From a virus: a stretch of 25,703 nt of DNA. Each line of letters opens with the position of its first letter. Position 1 is the first letter of the stretch. Below are positions 1-5,635 of this stretch, piece by piece. The DNA is taken from positions 1-25,703 of IMG/VR virus record IMGVR_UViG_3300037231_000090; one strand, written 5' to 3'. Under the pieces are notes generated by a model, which saw only the letters and a list, made by a program, of their open reading frames with translations, was not told the DNA's origin and searched no databases. The translations under genes and the position numbers were made by a program.

Positions 1-222
1 ATGTAGTTGTATTCCAGTGTTTTACCACTGCTCTGCGCAGTGCTCCCGACTGCGCTTTGCGGGGCGATGTGCAGCGGTCTTTTAGGGTGTGACAGGTCTC
101 CGTGGAGTCTCTACTGTACGTTGTGGAAGCATGTTCCAACGTTTCGATAGTGTCAATGGAGGGGATAGGGGCGTCCAGGGTGCTTGATCGCTTGGAGAGT
201 GGCTGGTGAGCCAGGAAGTTGG
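1..222. other. Gene-free left flank of the origin
   Basis: No convincing coding region is seen here on either strand. It holds a short hairpin with arms CACTGC and GCAGTG at 26-42 and a dyad TGGAA/TTCCA at 124-138. Neither is followed by a T-run, so neither looks like a terminator. It may be the outer part of the replication origin or the downstream flank of a gene beyond the left edge. Confidence 0.4.
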
Positions 223-249
223 TTTTCCACATTTTCCACAGAATCCACA
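223..249 (+). promoter_or_regulatory. Three tandem DnaA boxes
   Basis: TTTTCCACA occurs at 223-231 and again at 232-240, and GAATCCACA at 241-249. The first two match the relaxed DnaA box TTWTNCACA fully, and the third matches TTATCCACA at 7 of 9 bases. They are head to tail with no spacing, next to the iteron array, and probably recruit host DnaA. Confidence 0.7.
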
Positions 250-321
250 GGCATCGACTCCTGCGGTTTCTCCTCTTGCCTCTCCTGCACCTCATGCCCT
301 CTCTTGCTTCCTATTAAGGCG

Positions 322-429
322 TACGCGGAAGCACGTGTGGAAATACGCGGAAGCACGATAGTCTGTACGCGGAAGCACGATAGTGGCGTACGCGGAAGCA
401 CGATAGTGGCGTACGCGGAAGCACGATAG
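322..429 (+). repeat. Iteron block 1, five copies
   Basis: The motif TACGCGGAAGCACGATAG starts at 344, 366, 389 and 412, with a degenerate first copy at 322 that keeps TACGCGGAAGCACG. The period is 22-23 bp with spacers of 4-5 bp. All copies face the same way. Repeats this short with such spacers fit Rep-binding iterons and not a CRISPR. Confidence 0.9.
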
Positions 430-469
430 ACCCTCGCAGCTCTATGGAAATTTAGGAAATCATCGCCTG

Positions 470-756
470 TACGCGGAACCACGATAGGTGTTCCTACGCG
501 GAACCACGATAGGTGCCTGTACGCGGAAGGACGATAGTTTCCTACGCGGAAGGACGATAGGTGTTCCTACGCGGAACCACGATAGGTGCCTGTACGCGGA
601 AGGACGATAGGTGTTCCTACGCGGAACCACGATAGGTGCCTGTACGCGGAAGGACGATAGTTTCCTACGCGGAACCACGATAGGTGCCTGTACGCGGAAC
701 CCCACTACTCCCGTACGCGGAACCCCACTAGGTGTTCCTACGCGGAAGCACGATAG
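470..756 (+). repeat. Iteron block 2, twelve copies
   Basis: Copies start at 470, 495, 520, 543, 568, 593, 618, 643, 666, 691, 714 and 739. All keep TACGCGGAA, while the second half varies: CCACGATAG, GGACGATAG, CCCCACTAC or CCCCACTAG, and GCACGATAG in the last copy. The period is 23 or 25 bp. Spacers are mostly GTGTTCC, GTGCCTG or TTTCC (TCCCG before the copy at 714), and they alternate with the two main iteron classes. This gives a higher-order unit of about 50 bp; one 43-bp stretch is identical at 495-537, 568-610 and 618-660. Confidence 0.92.
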
Positions 757-764
757 CCCACACG

Positions 765-788
765 TGAAAGACCACCCGCTTGGGGTGG
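765..788 (-). terminator. Possible rep terminator
   Basis: A six-pair stem CCACCC/GGGTGG (772-777 with 783-788, loop 778-782) lies about 26 bp beyond the rep stop codon. Read on the minus strand it is followed by TCTTTC, a weak T-rich tail. It fits a modest intrinsic terminator for the leftward rep transcript and separates it from the iterons. Confidence 0.4.
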
Positions 789-813
789 GCCTCAAACGCT
801 TCGCCTGCGGAGT

Positions 814-1776
814 TTATCTACCTAGCATACGAATGCGCTTCCTTGCGGGATCGTTGGGCAAGAGAGGCTGCGAACGATCCACGAGGATGCCGGTGTCGAT
901 CGCCTCGATCTTGCATCCAGGCCAGAAGCTGCGCAGGAAAGTGACCGCCTGGCGTGCATAGTCTCGCTGACGCCTAGGATTGCTGGAATGACCAAACTGG
1001 TCCGCCAGAGCTTCCCAGGGGATGACAGATTCACTCGCGGCAGAGTAGCAGCGCCAATAGAAAAACAGAACCATATCCTGAAACTGAGAGTTGCCCTTGA
1101 GTGTCATCCACAACTCATAAGGAATCGCTACATTAGAACCACTGCGCAAAAGATCACTATGGAAAATAGGGTCGATCAAGACACCGTGCAAGATGGTGGA
1201 ATCATCGGAAATAGGAACGATCTTGTCGTTATGGGCTTCATGGGAAGAGATGAAATTGGGCAGATGGTATTTACGAATGATGGAAAAAGTATCGCCCTGG
1301 GTAAACTTGAAACTGGGCGCCCCGGTCAAATTCACAGCCAATCCGCTAAGCCTTATCAAGCTATCTTTCAACTGTTGGTAAGTTCGTCCGCTTTTAGACT
1401 TCCTTCCGATTTCATCGATGTATTCATACGCGGAATCCCATGGGATCAGTGGAGTTTTTTGCTTGAACGAGCGATTGAGCAACCAAGCCAGTAATCGCCT
1501 ATCCGATCCAAAAGGAAGCCCTACACCCTTAATGGCAGCTGTAAACGTGGCTTGGAGCGTGGAATCGTCCCCGAGGCGAGCAGTGCGCGTGAGCTGGCTC
1601 ACCTTGGGGCGGCTATAGGGCAATGTGCATAAGAGCATCACCTTTGCCATATGGACCGATTCCTCGGCCAGTTTTCCTGTCAGGAGATCGTCTTTCAATT
1701 GCCCTAACCTTTGCGCCCGATTTTCCAAGCTCGCACGGCGCTCTGCTGCGTAATCCCGGGGGTTTATTTCTGACAT
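814..1776 (-). CDS. repA: Plasmid replication initiator, RepA_C family
   Basis: A 320-residue protein resembling the plasmid-encoded RepA family (RepA_C, PF04796), which binds iterons and opens the origin. Recognisable parts are LPYSRPK near residue 52, LPFGSDRRLLAWLL at 87-100 and SGRTYQQLKDSLIRLSG around 129-145, the last like the conserved helix of this family. The start at 1776 is chosen because GGAGAGG sits at ribosome-binding distance; a longer reading frame would run into the upstream gene. The gene lies beside the iterons, on the strand reading towards them, downstream of the RHH gene and ParA. One iteron-like core lies inside the gene at 1427 and another upstream at 1836, suggesting handcuffing or autoregulation. 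The family call rests on motif memory, not a search. Confidence 0.82.
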   Translation of the reverse strand: MSEINPRDYAAERRASLENRAQRLGQLKDDLLTGKLAEESVHMAKVMLLCTLPYSRPKVSQLTRTARLGDDSTLQATFTAAIKGVGLPFGSDRRLLAWLLNRSFKQKTPLIPWDSAYEYIDEIGRKSKSGRTYQQLKDSLIRLSGLAVNLTGAPSFKFTQGDTFSIIRKYHLPNFISSHEAHNDKIVPISDDSTILHGVLIDPIFHSDLLRSGSNVAIPYELWMTLKGNSQFQDMVLFFYWRCYSAASESVIPWEALADQFGHSSNPRRQRDYARQAVTFLRSFWPGCKIEAIDTGILVDRSQPLLPNDPARKRIRMLGR

Positions 1777-1794
1777 GCTATTGAGCCTCTCCAG

Positions 1795-1823
1795 TTGTCT
1801 AGCAATCGGAAGAATCGTATCAT
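1795..1823 (+). promoter_or_regulatory. Candidate antisense promoter upstream of rep
   Basis: TTGTCT (1795-1800) and TATCAT (1818-1823) are spaced by exactly 17 bp and face right, away from rep. Overlapping it on the minus strand is an extended -10 element, TGATACGAT (complement of 1814-1822), that could drive rep. An iteron-like core ACGCGGAAC at 1836-1844 lies just to the right, where bound Rep could affect both. These are matches by eye only. Confidence 0.35.
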
Positions 1824-1829
1824 TACCCA

Positions 1830-1920
1830 AGTAACACGCGGAACAAGAATGACATAAGCACACTCTCGAATCAGAGAGAACCAAGGCAGATTGGCCCCTC
1901 AACACGAGGGGCCGTTTTTT
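1830..1920 (+). ncRNA. Candidate antisense RNA in the par-rep gap
   Basis: A rightward transcript starting about 7 bp after the TATCAT box would end at the strong terminator at 1893-1920, giving an RNA of roughly 90 bases. It is complementary to the leader that a par-rep polycistronic message would carry upstream of the rep start. No plus-strand gene lies to the left that would otherwise need this terminator. Antisense RNAs control copy number in several plasmid families. A role here is inference. Confidence 0.33.
1893..1920 (+). terminator. Strong intrinsic terminator, plus strand
   Basis: A perfect eight-pair stem GGCCCCTC/GAGGGGCC with loop AACAC is followed at once by GTTTTTT. The T-run is on the plus strand only. 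Read leftwards the stem is followed by AATCTGCC, so it should not stop the leftward par-rep transcript efficiently. The last T overlaps the stop codon of the RHH gene. Confidence 0.75.
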
Positions 1921-2230
1921 AGACCTGGGGCAGGCAGCGGTCGATGAAGTCGCGCAGCAGTTTGCTGGGAACGATGCCACGCTTGGCCTTCAGCTTCTCC
2001 AGCTGCTCGACCTGGCTGAGCTTCAGTCGCACCGAATACGACACCAGACGGTCCTTAGCTTCAGCCTCCACAACCGATGGAAACGGGGCATCGGCCTGTT
2101 TCATCGGTTCAGGATGATCCGAGGAATCGCTGGGAGCCTCTACAGGCGATTGCTGATCGGATTTGTGGGGTAGAGGTATGTGAAAGTCCGCTAGATCAAC
2201 TGAGACGATTGGGGCGCGTTTATGAGCCAT
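1919..2230 (-). CDS. RHH partition partner of ParA
   Basis: A 103-residue protein with a polar, proline-rich N-terminal half and a C-terminal ribbon-helix-helix from about residue 64: strand SYSVRLKL, then helix SQVEQLEKLKAK, a turn, and helix PSKLLRDFIDRCL. It overlaps the end of ParA by 40 bp and has a clear AAGGAGAT ribosome-binding site. Small ParA proteins of the type Ib class are typically paired with a short RHH centromere-binding protein encoded just downstream, so this is probably the ParB-equivalent. It would bind a centromere-like site, perhaps the repeats at 2899-2977, and may also repress the par promoter. Sequence identity to a named family was not tested. Confidence 0.7.
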   Translation of the reverse strand: MAHKRAPIVSVDLADFHIPLPHKSDQQSPVEAPSDSSDHPEPMKQADAPFPSVVEAEAKDRLVSYSVRLKLSQVEQLEKLKAKRGIVPSKLLRDFIDRCLPQV

Positions 2231-2880
2231 GGCAGGATCTCCTTGGTTAGGTCAACGTACTCCCTGACCGCCGCATGGCCGGGAGCGTAGTCGAAGATTG
2301 TCTTTCCGGAGCCCGAAACTTCCGTGATGGGAGCGCGGAGGCCGATGGTGGTTTCGAGGACGATCGCGCCGGCGATCGGCGCGAACAGGGTCGCCGCATG
2401 ATCGCGGGACTGCCGGCCGAGGAGGGTATGCTGACGGGCGTTGATCAGGACAGCGACCCTGGTCTCTTTGGCCTTCTCCCGGACCAGGTAGCGAACGAAG
2501 CTACTGGCGGCGGAGAAGTCGAGCGTGGATGGACGGAGCGGAACGAGGATCGCATCCGCGCCACGGAGCACCGCCCTGGTGAACTGGGAGGCATCGTCCT
2601 GCGTCTCAACGATACCCGGAGGGCAGTCCACCAGGACAAACTCCTCCTCGGCCGCCTGGAGGCCTGAGAAGCGCCACTTGAGCTGACGCCCAGGTCGCAC
2701 ATCGAACGGGAGGCTTCCCTGCCCCTGTGCCACGCTCCAGGTCGTCGCGCTGGCCTGCGGATCGGCGTCGACGACTAGAACGGAGTACTTCGCCCGCGAG
2801 AGCCCTCCCGCGAGGTTCATTGCCGTAGTGGTTTTGCCACAACCGCCCTTTTGGTTCGCAACTGCAATAATAATAGGCAT
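2191..2880 (-). CDS. parA: ParA-type partition ATPase
   Basis: A 229-residue ATPase of the ParA/MinD group that moves plasmid copies apart on the nucleoid. The deviant Walker A motif KGGCGKTTT is at residues 11-19, followed by VVDADPQ near 40 and the Walker B-like LVDCPPG near 75. There is no N-terminal helix-turn-helix, so this is the short type Ib form. The ATG at 2880 is preferred because it places the Walker motif at the usual distance from the N-terminus; an in-frame TTG at 2916 is the alternative, and neither has a clear ribosome-binding site. The upstream gap carries inverted and direct TATGTA-type repeats overlapping a candidate promoter, suggesting autoregulation. Together with the rep gene it marks the element as a stably inherited plasmid. 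Confidence 0.92.
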   Translation of the reverse strand: MPIIIAVANQKGGCGKTTTAMNLAGGLSRAKYSVLVVDADPQASATTWSVAQGQGSLPFDVRPGRQLKWRFSGLQAAEEEFVLVDCPPGIVETQDDASQFTRAVLRGADAILVPLRPSTLDFSAASSFVRYLVREKAKETRVAVLINARQHTLLGRQSRDHAATLFAPIAGAIVLETTIGLRAPITEVSGSGKTIFDYAPGHAAVREYVDLTKEILPWLINAPQSSQLI

Positions 2881-2898
2881 GAAGCAAACATACTGCCT

Positions 2899-2977
2899 TA
2901 TGTATGTCTCGCGCAAGCGTATAAACGTATGTAAGAAATAAGTAATACAAATGACATGCGTATGTATGTCTTACATA
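2899..2977. promoter_or_regulatory. par operator / candidate centromere
   Basis: TATGTATGTCT occurs exactly twice, at 2899-2909 and 2961-2971. TATGTAAG at 2928-2935 faces its inverse CTTACATA at 2970-2977. On the minus strand a possible promoter TTACTT-N16-TATACG (complements of 2940-2945 and 2918-2923) overlaps these repeats. Iterated short motifs ahead of parA are where type Ib systems often place the operator and centromere. Confidence 0.5.
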
Positions 2978-3216
2978 ATGTGGCTAAAATTAGACTCGGC
3001 GAGGGCCAGTTCTTTTTTGGCTGCCTCTACGCAGGCGCGAAGGCAGAAGTTATTCTTCGACACCGCAAGATGAAGCCGAGCGGCTTCATGCTGAGTCGCC
3101 TGAGCAATCAACGCCGCTTCTTCCATGTTTACGCGCAGACCCAGATGAGCCCAGATAATGTTTTTTTTCGGCCTGCCACGCTTTGCCGCCTTTTTTTCTT
3201 TCTTCTTTGTGTTCAT
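2971..3216 (-). CDS. Small AT-hook / RHH DNA-binding protein
   Basis: An 81-residue protein with a strongly basic N-terminus containing the AT-hook-like core KRGRPKK (residues 12-18), then a strand (HLGLRVN) and two helices that fit a ribbon-helix-helix fold. It lies just upstream of parA on the same strand, its last codons running into the par operator repeats, and is divergent from the RusA gene with only 17 bp between the start codons. A small dimeric repressor acting on the gap palindrome and perhaps on the par promoter is the simplest reading. It has no obvious ribosome-binding site. An alternative is a copy-control or lysogeny-control protein. Specific family unknown. Confidence 0.6.
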   Translation of the reverse strand: MNTKKKEKKAAKRGRPKKNIIWAHLGLRVNMEEAALIAQATQHEAARLHLAVSKNNFCLRACVEAAKKELALAESNFSHIM

Positions 3217-3218
3217 GG

Positions 3219-3231
3219 CTGTATTGTACAG
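3219..3231. promoter_or_regulatory. Palindrome in the divergent gap
   Basis: CTGTATTGTACAG has perfect five-base arms around TTG. It almost fills the 17 bp between the divergent start codons at 3216 and 3234, so a repressor bound here would cover the start of both genes. It is probably an operator for a dimeric regulator, possibly the neighbouring RHH protein. Confidence 0.45.
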
Positions 3232-3233
3232 AT

Positions 3234-3677
3234 ATGAAATTGTCTGGCGCAATTCTTTTGGTCGAGCCTGAGAAGGTGGTCGATTTCACCGTGCCGTACC
3301 TCACGCCGCCGAGCGTGAATCACTACACCCGGCCCTGCATGTATACAGGCAAAGACGGGTTCCCGCATCGCGGTAAAAAGCTCACCAAAGAGGCGAAGGC
3401 CTACATCGAAGCCGTGGCGATCTTCGCTCGAGGCCGCACCGTCGCACCGAACACAGACTCCGAACGTAGACGCGTTCGCTATCGCATTGTGGTGCGGGTT
3501 GTCCTGGGATTCAACCAGAGACTCGACAGCGATAACTCGCTCAAGGTGGCGATCGACGCACTCAAGCATTGTGGGGTGATTCATTCCGATGCCTACTCGG
3601 AAGACTCCAGGGCGCTCATCGTGAAGAACGACCGCCAGAATCCACGAACCGAGTTCTTGGTTGAGAGGATGGATTAA
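3234..3677 (+). CDS. rusA: RusA-type Holliday junction resolvase
   Basis: A 147-residue endonuclease of the RusA family, which cuts four-way DNA junctions and in phages clears branched DNA before packaging. The N-terminal motif VPYLTPPSVNHY (residues 20-31) fits the family. Asp98, Asp100 and Asp119, with Lys104, have the same spacing as the E. coli RusA catalytic residues Asp70, Asp72, Asp91 and Lys76. The surrounding stretch LDSDNSLKVAIDAL is typical. The chosen ATG lies 18 bp from the divergent start and lacks a ribosome-binding site, so translation may be leaderless or begin slightly downstream. Its stop overlaps the next ATG by one base, so it heads the rightward gene cluster. Confidence 0.88.
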   Translation: MKLSGAILLVEPEKVVDFTVPYLTPPSVNHYTRPCMYTGKDGFPHRGKKLTKEAKAYIEAVAIFARGRTVAPNTDSERRRVRYRIVVRVVLGFNQRLDSDNSLKVAIDALKHCGVIHSDAYSEDSRALIVKNDRQNPRTEFLVERMD

Positions 3678-4006
3678 TGGCGCGTAAAACTTACGACGAC
3701 GTGAAGACGCTTTGCATCATCTGCGGCCAGGACGTTCCAAAAGACCGCTTGATGCGGGGCGCGATCACATGCAGCAAGGAACATGCGAAGCTGCGCTGCT
3801 CCCAACGCCAGGCCATCACCGACAAGAAAGAATGCCGCTACTGCCGCAGGCCCAGCACACCCGAGGAGCGGGACGCTTATAAGCGGTTTCGCACGCTCGA
3901 ACGGAAGCAACCGCACCTGCTTTACCCTGAGGCCTACGAGTATTGGATGGCCAGTAGCGGCATATCCTCGCCTGAGGCCTTCGCGGAGTACTGGAGTAAA
4001 AAATGA
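3677..4006 (+). CDS. Zinc-finger orphan protein
   Basis: A 109-residue protein of unknown function. Its N-terminal part has Cys-x2-Cys near residue 13, then TCSKEH around 32-37, and a second pair Cys-x2-Cys near 54. The first half resembles the N-terminal finger of the HNH protein at the right edge of this window (C-x2-C, then YCSRAC), with His in place of the last Cys. There is no HNH or catalytic motif, so it is probably a small zinc-binding accessory protein. It is translationally linked to rusA upstream (TAATG) and to the next gene (ATGA), suggesting one operon for DNA processing. Confidence 0.65.
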   Translation: MARKTYDDVKTLCIICGQDVPKDRLMRGAITCSKEHAKLRCSQRQAITDKKECRYCRRPSTPEERDAYKRFRTLERKQPHLLYPEAYEYWMASSGISSPEAFAEYWSKK

Positions 4007-4518
4007 CCCGAGCCAGCGTAGAAAGACTACGGAAACAGGCGAGGCTCTACCGCGCCGCTCTGGCGGTGAGCAATGAGGTGGATGGGTCACTTCATCCAGG
4101 CGAGATATTCGATGACATCGCGGACACCGAAGTGATCGAAGTTACAGTCAGTTTGTTGCGCGAGTTAAAACGTGCGGTGAGGAGCCAGCAGATGGCGCTG
4201 GTGGACATCCTTGTGGCCTACTTGCGAAGCGACGGCGTGCAGGAGTTTGTGGACGTATGCGCCGACGTGACCACTACACCAGGCGACCTGCTGCGGATCT
4301 GCGGCGACCTGCGCGAGATAATAGAGGTGGAAAAGTCCGAGCAGTTGCAGAAATTAGTGGAAATCTATCGGCCTTGCAAAGAATGCGGTCACAGCAGAGC
4401 TGCCCACTGCAACCTCCTCAACGAAGGCCAATGGACCTGTTCTATGTGCCTGTGTGGGTTTTACGATCCTGATGTCAGCTGCGAGCAGGAGGTGCAGCAT
4501 GAAGCCGCTACCACCTGA
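4003..4518 (+). CDS. Unknown protein with C-terminal zinc ribbon
   Basis: A 171-residue protein I do not recognise. Residues 1-120 look helical and acidic. Residues about 124-150 carry PCKECGHSRAAHC followed by WTCSMCLCGF, a probable zinc ribbon or knuckle. The start overlaps the previous stop as ATGA, and its end overlaps the next gene by 20 bp. The setting between a resolvase and small phage genes suggests an early or replication-associated accessory role; nothing in the sequence says which. Confidence 0.65.
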   Translation: MTRASVERLRKQARLYRAALAVSNEVDGSLHPGEIFDDIADTEVIEVTVSLLRELKRAVRSQQMALVDILVAYLRSDGVQEFVDVCADVTTTPGDLLRICGDLREIIEVEKSEQLQKLVEIYRPCKECGHSRAAHCNLLNEGQWTCSMCLCGFYDPDVSCEQEVQHEAATT

Positions 4519-4735
4519 CGCCGAACCCTTTCTCCATACCCTCACCTGGGATCGGCTGGGCCGCAAGGGGCAACGCTGCGAGATCATCGGCACCAGGAAC
4601 ACGATCGGCAATGTGCAGATCCGCTTCGAGGATGGCTTCACCGCCATCGTCAACCGGAAAGCTCTGCGTAGAAAGTCGGGTAGTAGTACACTTGCGCAGA
4701 ATATGCAGCACAATGCATCCCCACAAGGAGAGTAA
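4499..4735 (+). CDS. Small SH3-like phage protein
   Basis: A 78-residue protein beginning at an ATG with an AGGAGG ribosome-binding site. The middle, WDRLGRKGQRCEIIG followed by VQIRFEDGFTAIVNRKALRR, has the strand pattern of the small SH3-like proteins common in phage genomes, where a conserved F-x-DG and a final alanine-leucine-arginine are seen. Function is unknown. A serine-rich tail follows. It closes the small-gene cluster before the beta-rich protein. Confidence 0.62.
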   Translation: MKPLPPDAEPFLHTLTWDRLGRKGQRCEIIGTRNTIGNVQIRFEDGFTAIVNRKALRRKSGSSTLAQNMQHNASPQGE

Positions 4736-4737
4736 CC

Positions 4738-5367
4738 GTGGCCATTTCAGATCGCCCGTACGGCCCGACTTCCGGAGCCGCCAGCGTAGCCAACCAGATC
4801 CCGCTCAACCAGCAGGCGACCCAGACCCAGACGCTGGCCGGCGTGCTACCGGTGGAGTTCACCCTGGGCGCGGCCACCCAGACCATCGCGCCCAGCGCGC
4901 CGAATGCGGCCGTTCCGCTTTCGATTGTGATCCCCCCCGATACCCAGATCGAGCAGACCGTCTTCGACCTGTGGGCGTCCGGGTATATCCAGACCAGGGC
5001 GGCTGGAACGCTTACCATCGATGTCTATGAGGGCAGCAGCGAGACGATCGCCAGCAACACCCTGCTGGGTACAAGCGGAGCTATCGCACAGAACACCGAG
5101 ATCGCAGCGTGGTTCGCCCATGCGGTACTGATCTTCGACTCGGTGAGCGGAACGCTGGCCGGCGAGATCGAGTTCTACGTCAACAAGACCATCGTTGCCG
5201 CAGTGACGCTTTCCAACTTCCCGACCGGATTCCTCAACCAGGCCAATCCGTCCGCGAACCCGCCGACCGTCGCGGTCCTGCCGAGCTTCACCCTTACCTT
5301 TGCTTCGAGCGGAGCTACTGGTGGGGCGCCGACGACCGTGAACATTCAGAAGTTCAGCTGCGGCTAA
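4738..5367 (+). CDS. Beta-rich putative virion protein
   Basis: A 209-residue protein starting at GTG behind an AAGGAGA ribosome-binding site. It is rich in Thr, Ala and Ser with regular strand-like segments (VFDLWASGYI, TLTIDVYEG, FTLTFASS) and almost no charged helices. No signal peptide. It resembles in pattern the protein at 13881-14525, so it may be a capsid decoration or spike-type protein, even though it lies outside the main virion operon. No named family is recognised. It could also be an early-expressed surface or adhesion protein. Confidence 0.6.
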   Translation: MAISDRPYGPTSGAASVANQIPLNQQATQTQTLAGVLPVEFTLGAATQTIAPSAPNAAVPLSIVIPPDTQIEQTVFDLWASGYIQTRAAGTLTIDVYEGSSETIASNTLLGTSGAIAQNTEIAAWFAHAVLIFDSVSGTLAGEIEFYVNKTIVAAVTLSNFPTGFLNQANPSANPPTVAVLPSFTLTFASSGATGGAPTTVNIQKFSCG

Positions 5368-5418
5368 ACGAGATTGGGGGTCCCATGAACTTCGAGGCTT
5401 GTAACTATCGAGGCTCAT

Positions 5419-5449
5419 TCCCCATGGGGATGGCTGGGACGCCATCCCC
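5419..5449 (+). other. Overlapping palindrome and strong hairpin
   Basis: TCCCCATGGGGA (5419-5430) is a 12-bp perfect palindrome. Its right arm also belongs to a nine-pair stem GGGGATGGC/GCCATCCCC (5426-5434 with 5441-5449). The two structures cannot form together. There is no T-run, so a simple terminator is unlikely. It sits 10 bp before the tRNA-like element and may aid processing. Confidence 0.5.
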
Positions 5450-5458
5450 CCAAAGTTT

Positions 5459-5529
5459 GCGGTAGTAGCTCAGGTGGATAGAGCACTCGGCAGGGCCGAG
5501 AGGTCGGTGGTTCGAGCCCACCCGCCGCA
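5459..5529 (+). tRNA. tRNA-Arg-like element with shortened anticodon loop
   Basis: Acceptor GCGGTAG, then TA, D arm GCTC-AGGTGGATA-GAGC, A26, anticodon stem CTCGG/CCGAG, variable loop AGGTC, T arm GGTGG-TTCGAGC-CCACC, and a 3' acceptor strand CGCCGC followed by A. It closely follows the layout and wording of bacterial tRNA-Arg. Two defects stand out: the anticodon loop is CAGGG, five bases and not seven, with no U33, and the 3' acceptor strand is one base short. CCA is not encoded. It cannot decode normally, so it is a decayed tRNA, a specialised tRNA-like RNA, or a processing signal. Confidence 0.6.
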
Positions 5530-5573
5530 ATTCAATCATGGGAAAGCGCGGAGAATATCCGGCAGCGCATCCG

Positions 5574-5602
5574 TTGACTCGGGTCGAATAGGAGCCTAAA
5601 AC
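5574..5602 (+). promoter_or_regulatory. Candidate promoter of the packaging operon
   Basis: TTGACT (5574-5579) and TAAAAC (5597-5602) are separated by 17 bp, a good sigma-70-type match. Transcription would start near 5609, about 26 bp before the ATG at 5636, leaving room for its TAAGGAGAG ribosome-binding site. It lies between the tRNA-like element and the first gene of the packaging and capsid run. Confidence 0.55.
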
Positions 5603-5635
5603 TCCCGCATAACCTTCAAATTAAGGAGAGACGCG

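Larger units (their letters stand above)
223..756. other. Iteron-type plasmid replication origin (oriV)
   Basis: Three adjacent DnaA-box-like 9-mers are followed by 17 directly repeated 18-bp iterons, and a rep gene lies next to them on the minus strand. This is the classic make-up of an iteron-controlled plasmid origin: Rep binds the iterons, host DnaA binds its boxes, and an AT-rich stretch melts. The most AT-rich short stretch is about 440-464, in the 40-bp gap between the iteron blocks, and is the best candidate for the unwinding element. No long AT-rich run with 13-mers is visible. The arrangement is seen directly; the role of origin is inferred from it. Confidence 0.8.

Noticed and set aside
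322-756. A CRISPR array
   Set aside because: Gaps between repeats are only 4-7 bp (apart from one 40-bp gap) and are themselves repeated; no cas genes are present.
153-795. Open frames across the iteron array on both strands
   Set aside because: Their products only repeat the iteron in translation. No ribosome-binding sites, and the region is explained as an origin.
2956-3237. A plus-strand frame opposite the AT-hook/RHH gene
   Set aside because: The minus-strand frame encodes a sensible DNA-binding protein, while the plus-strand product has phenylalanine runs arising from the complementary Lys-rich codons.
5385-5465. A 26-residue open frame after the beta-rich gene
   Set aside because: No good ribosome-binding site, and most of it lies in the palindrome/hairpin, ending inside the tRNA-like element.
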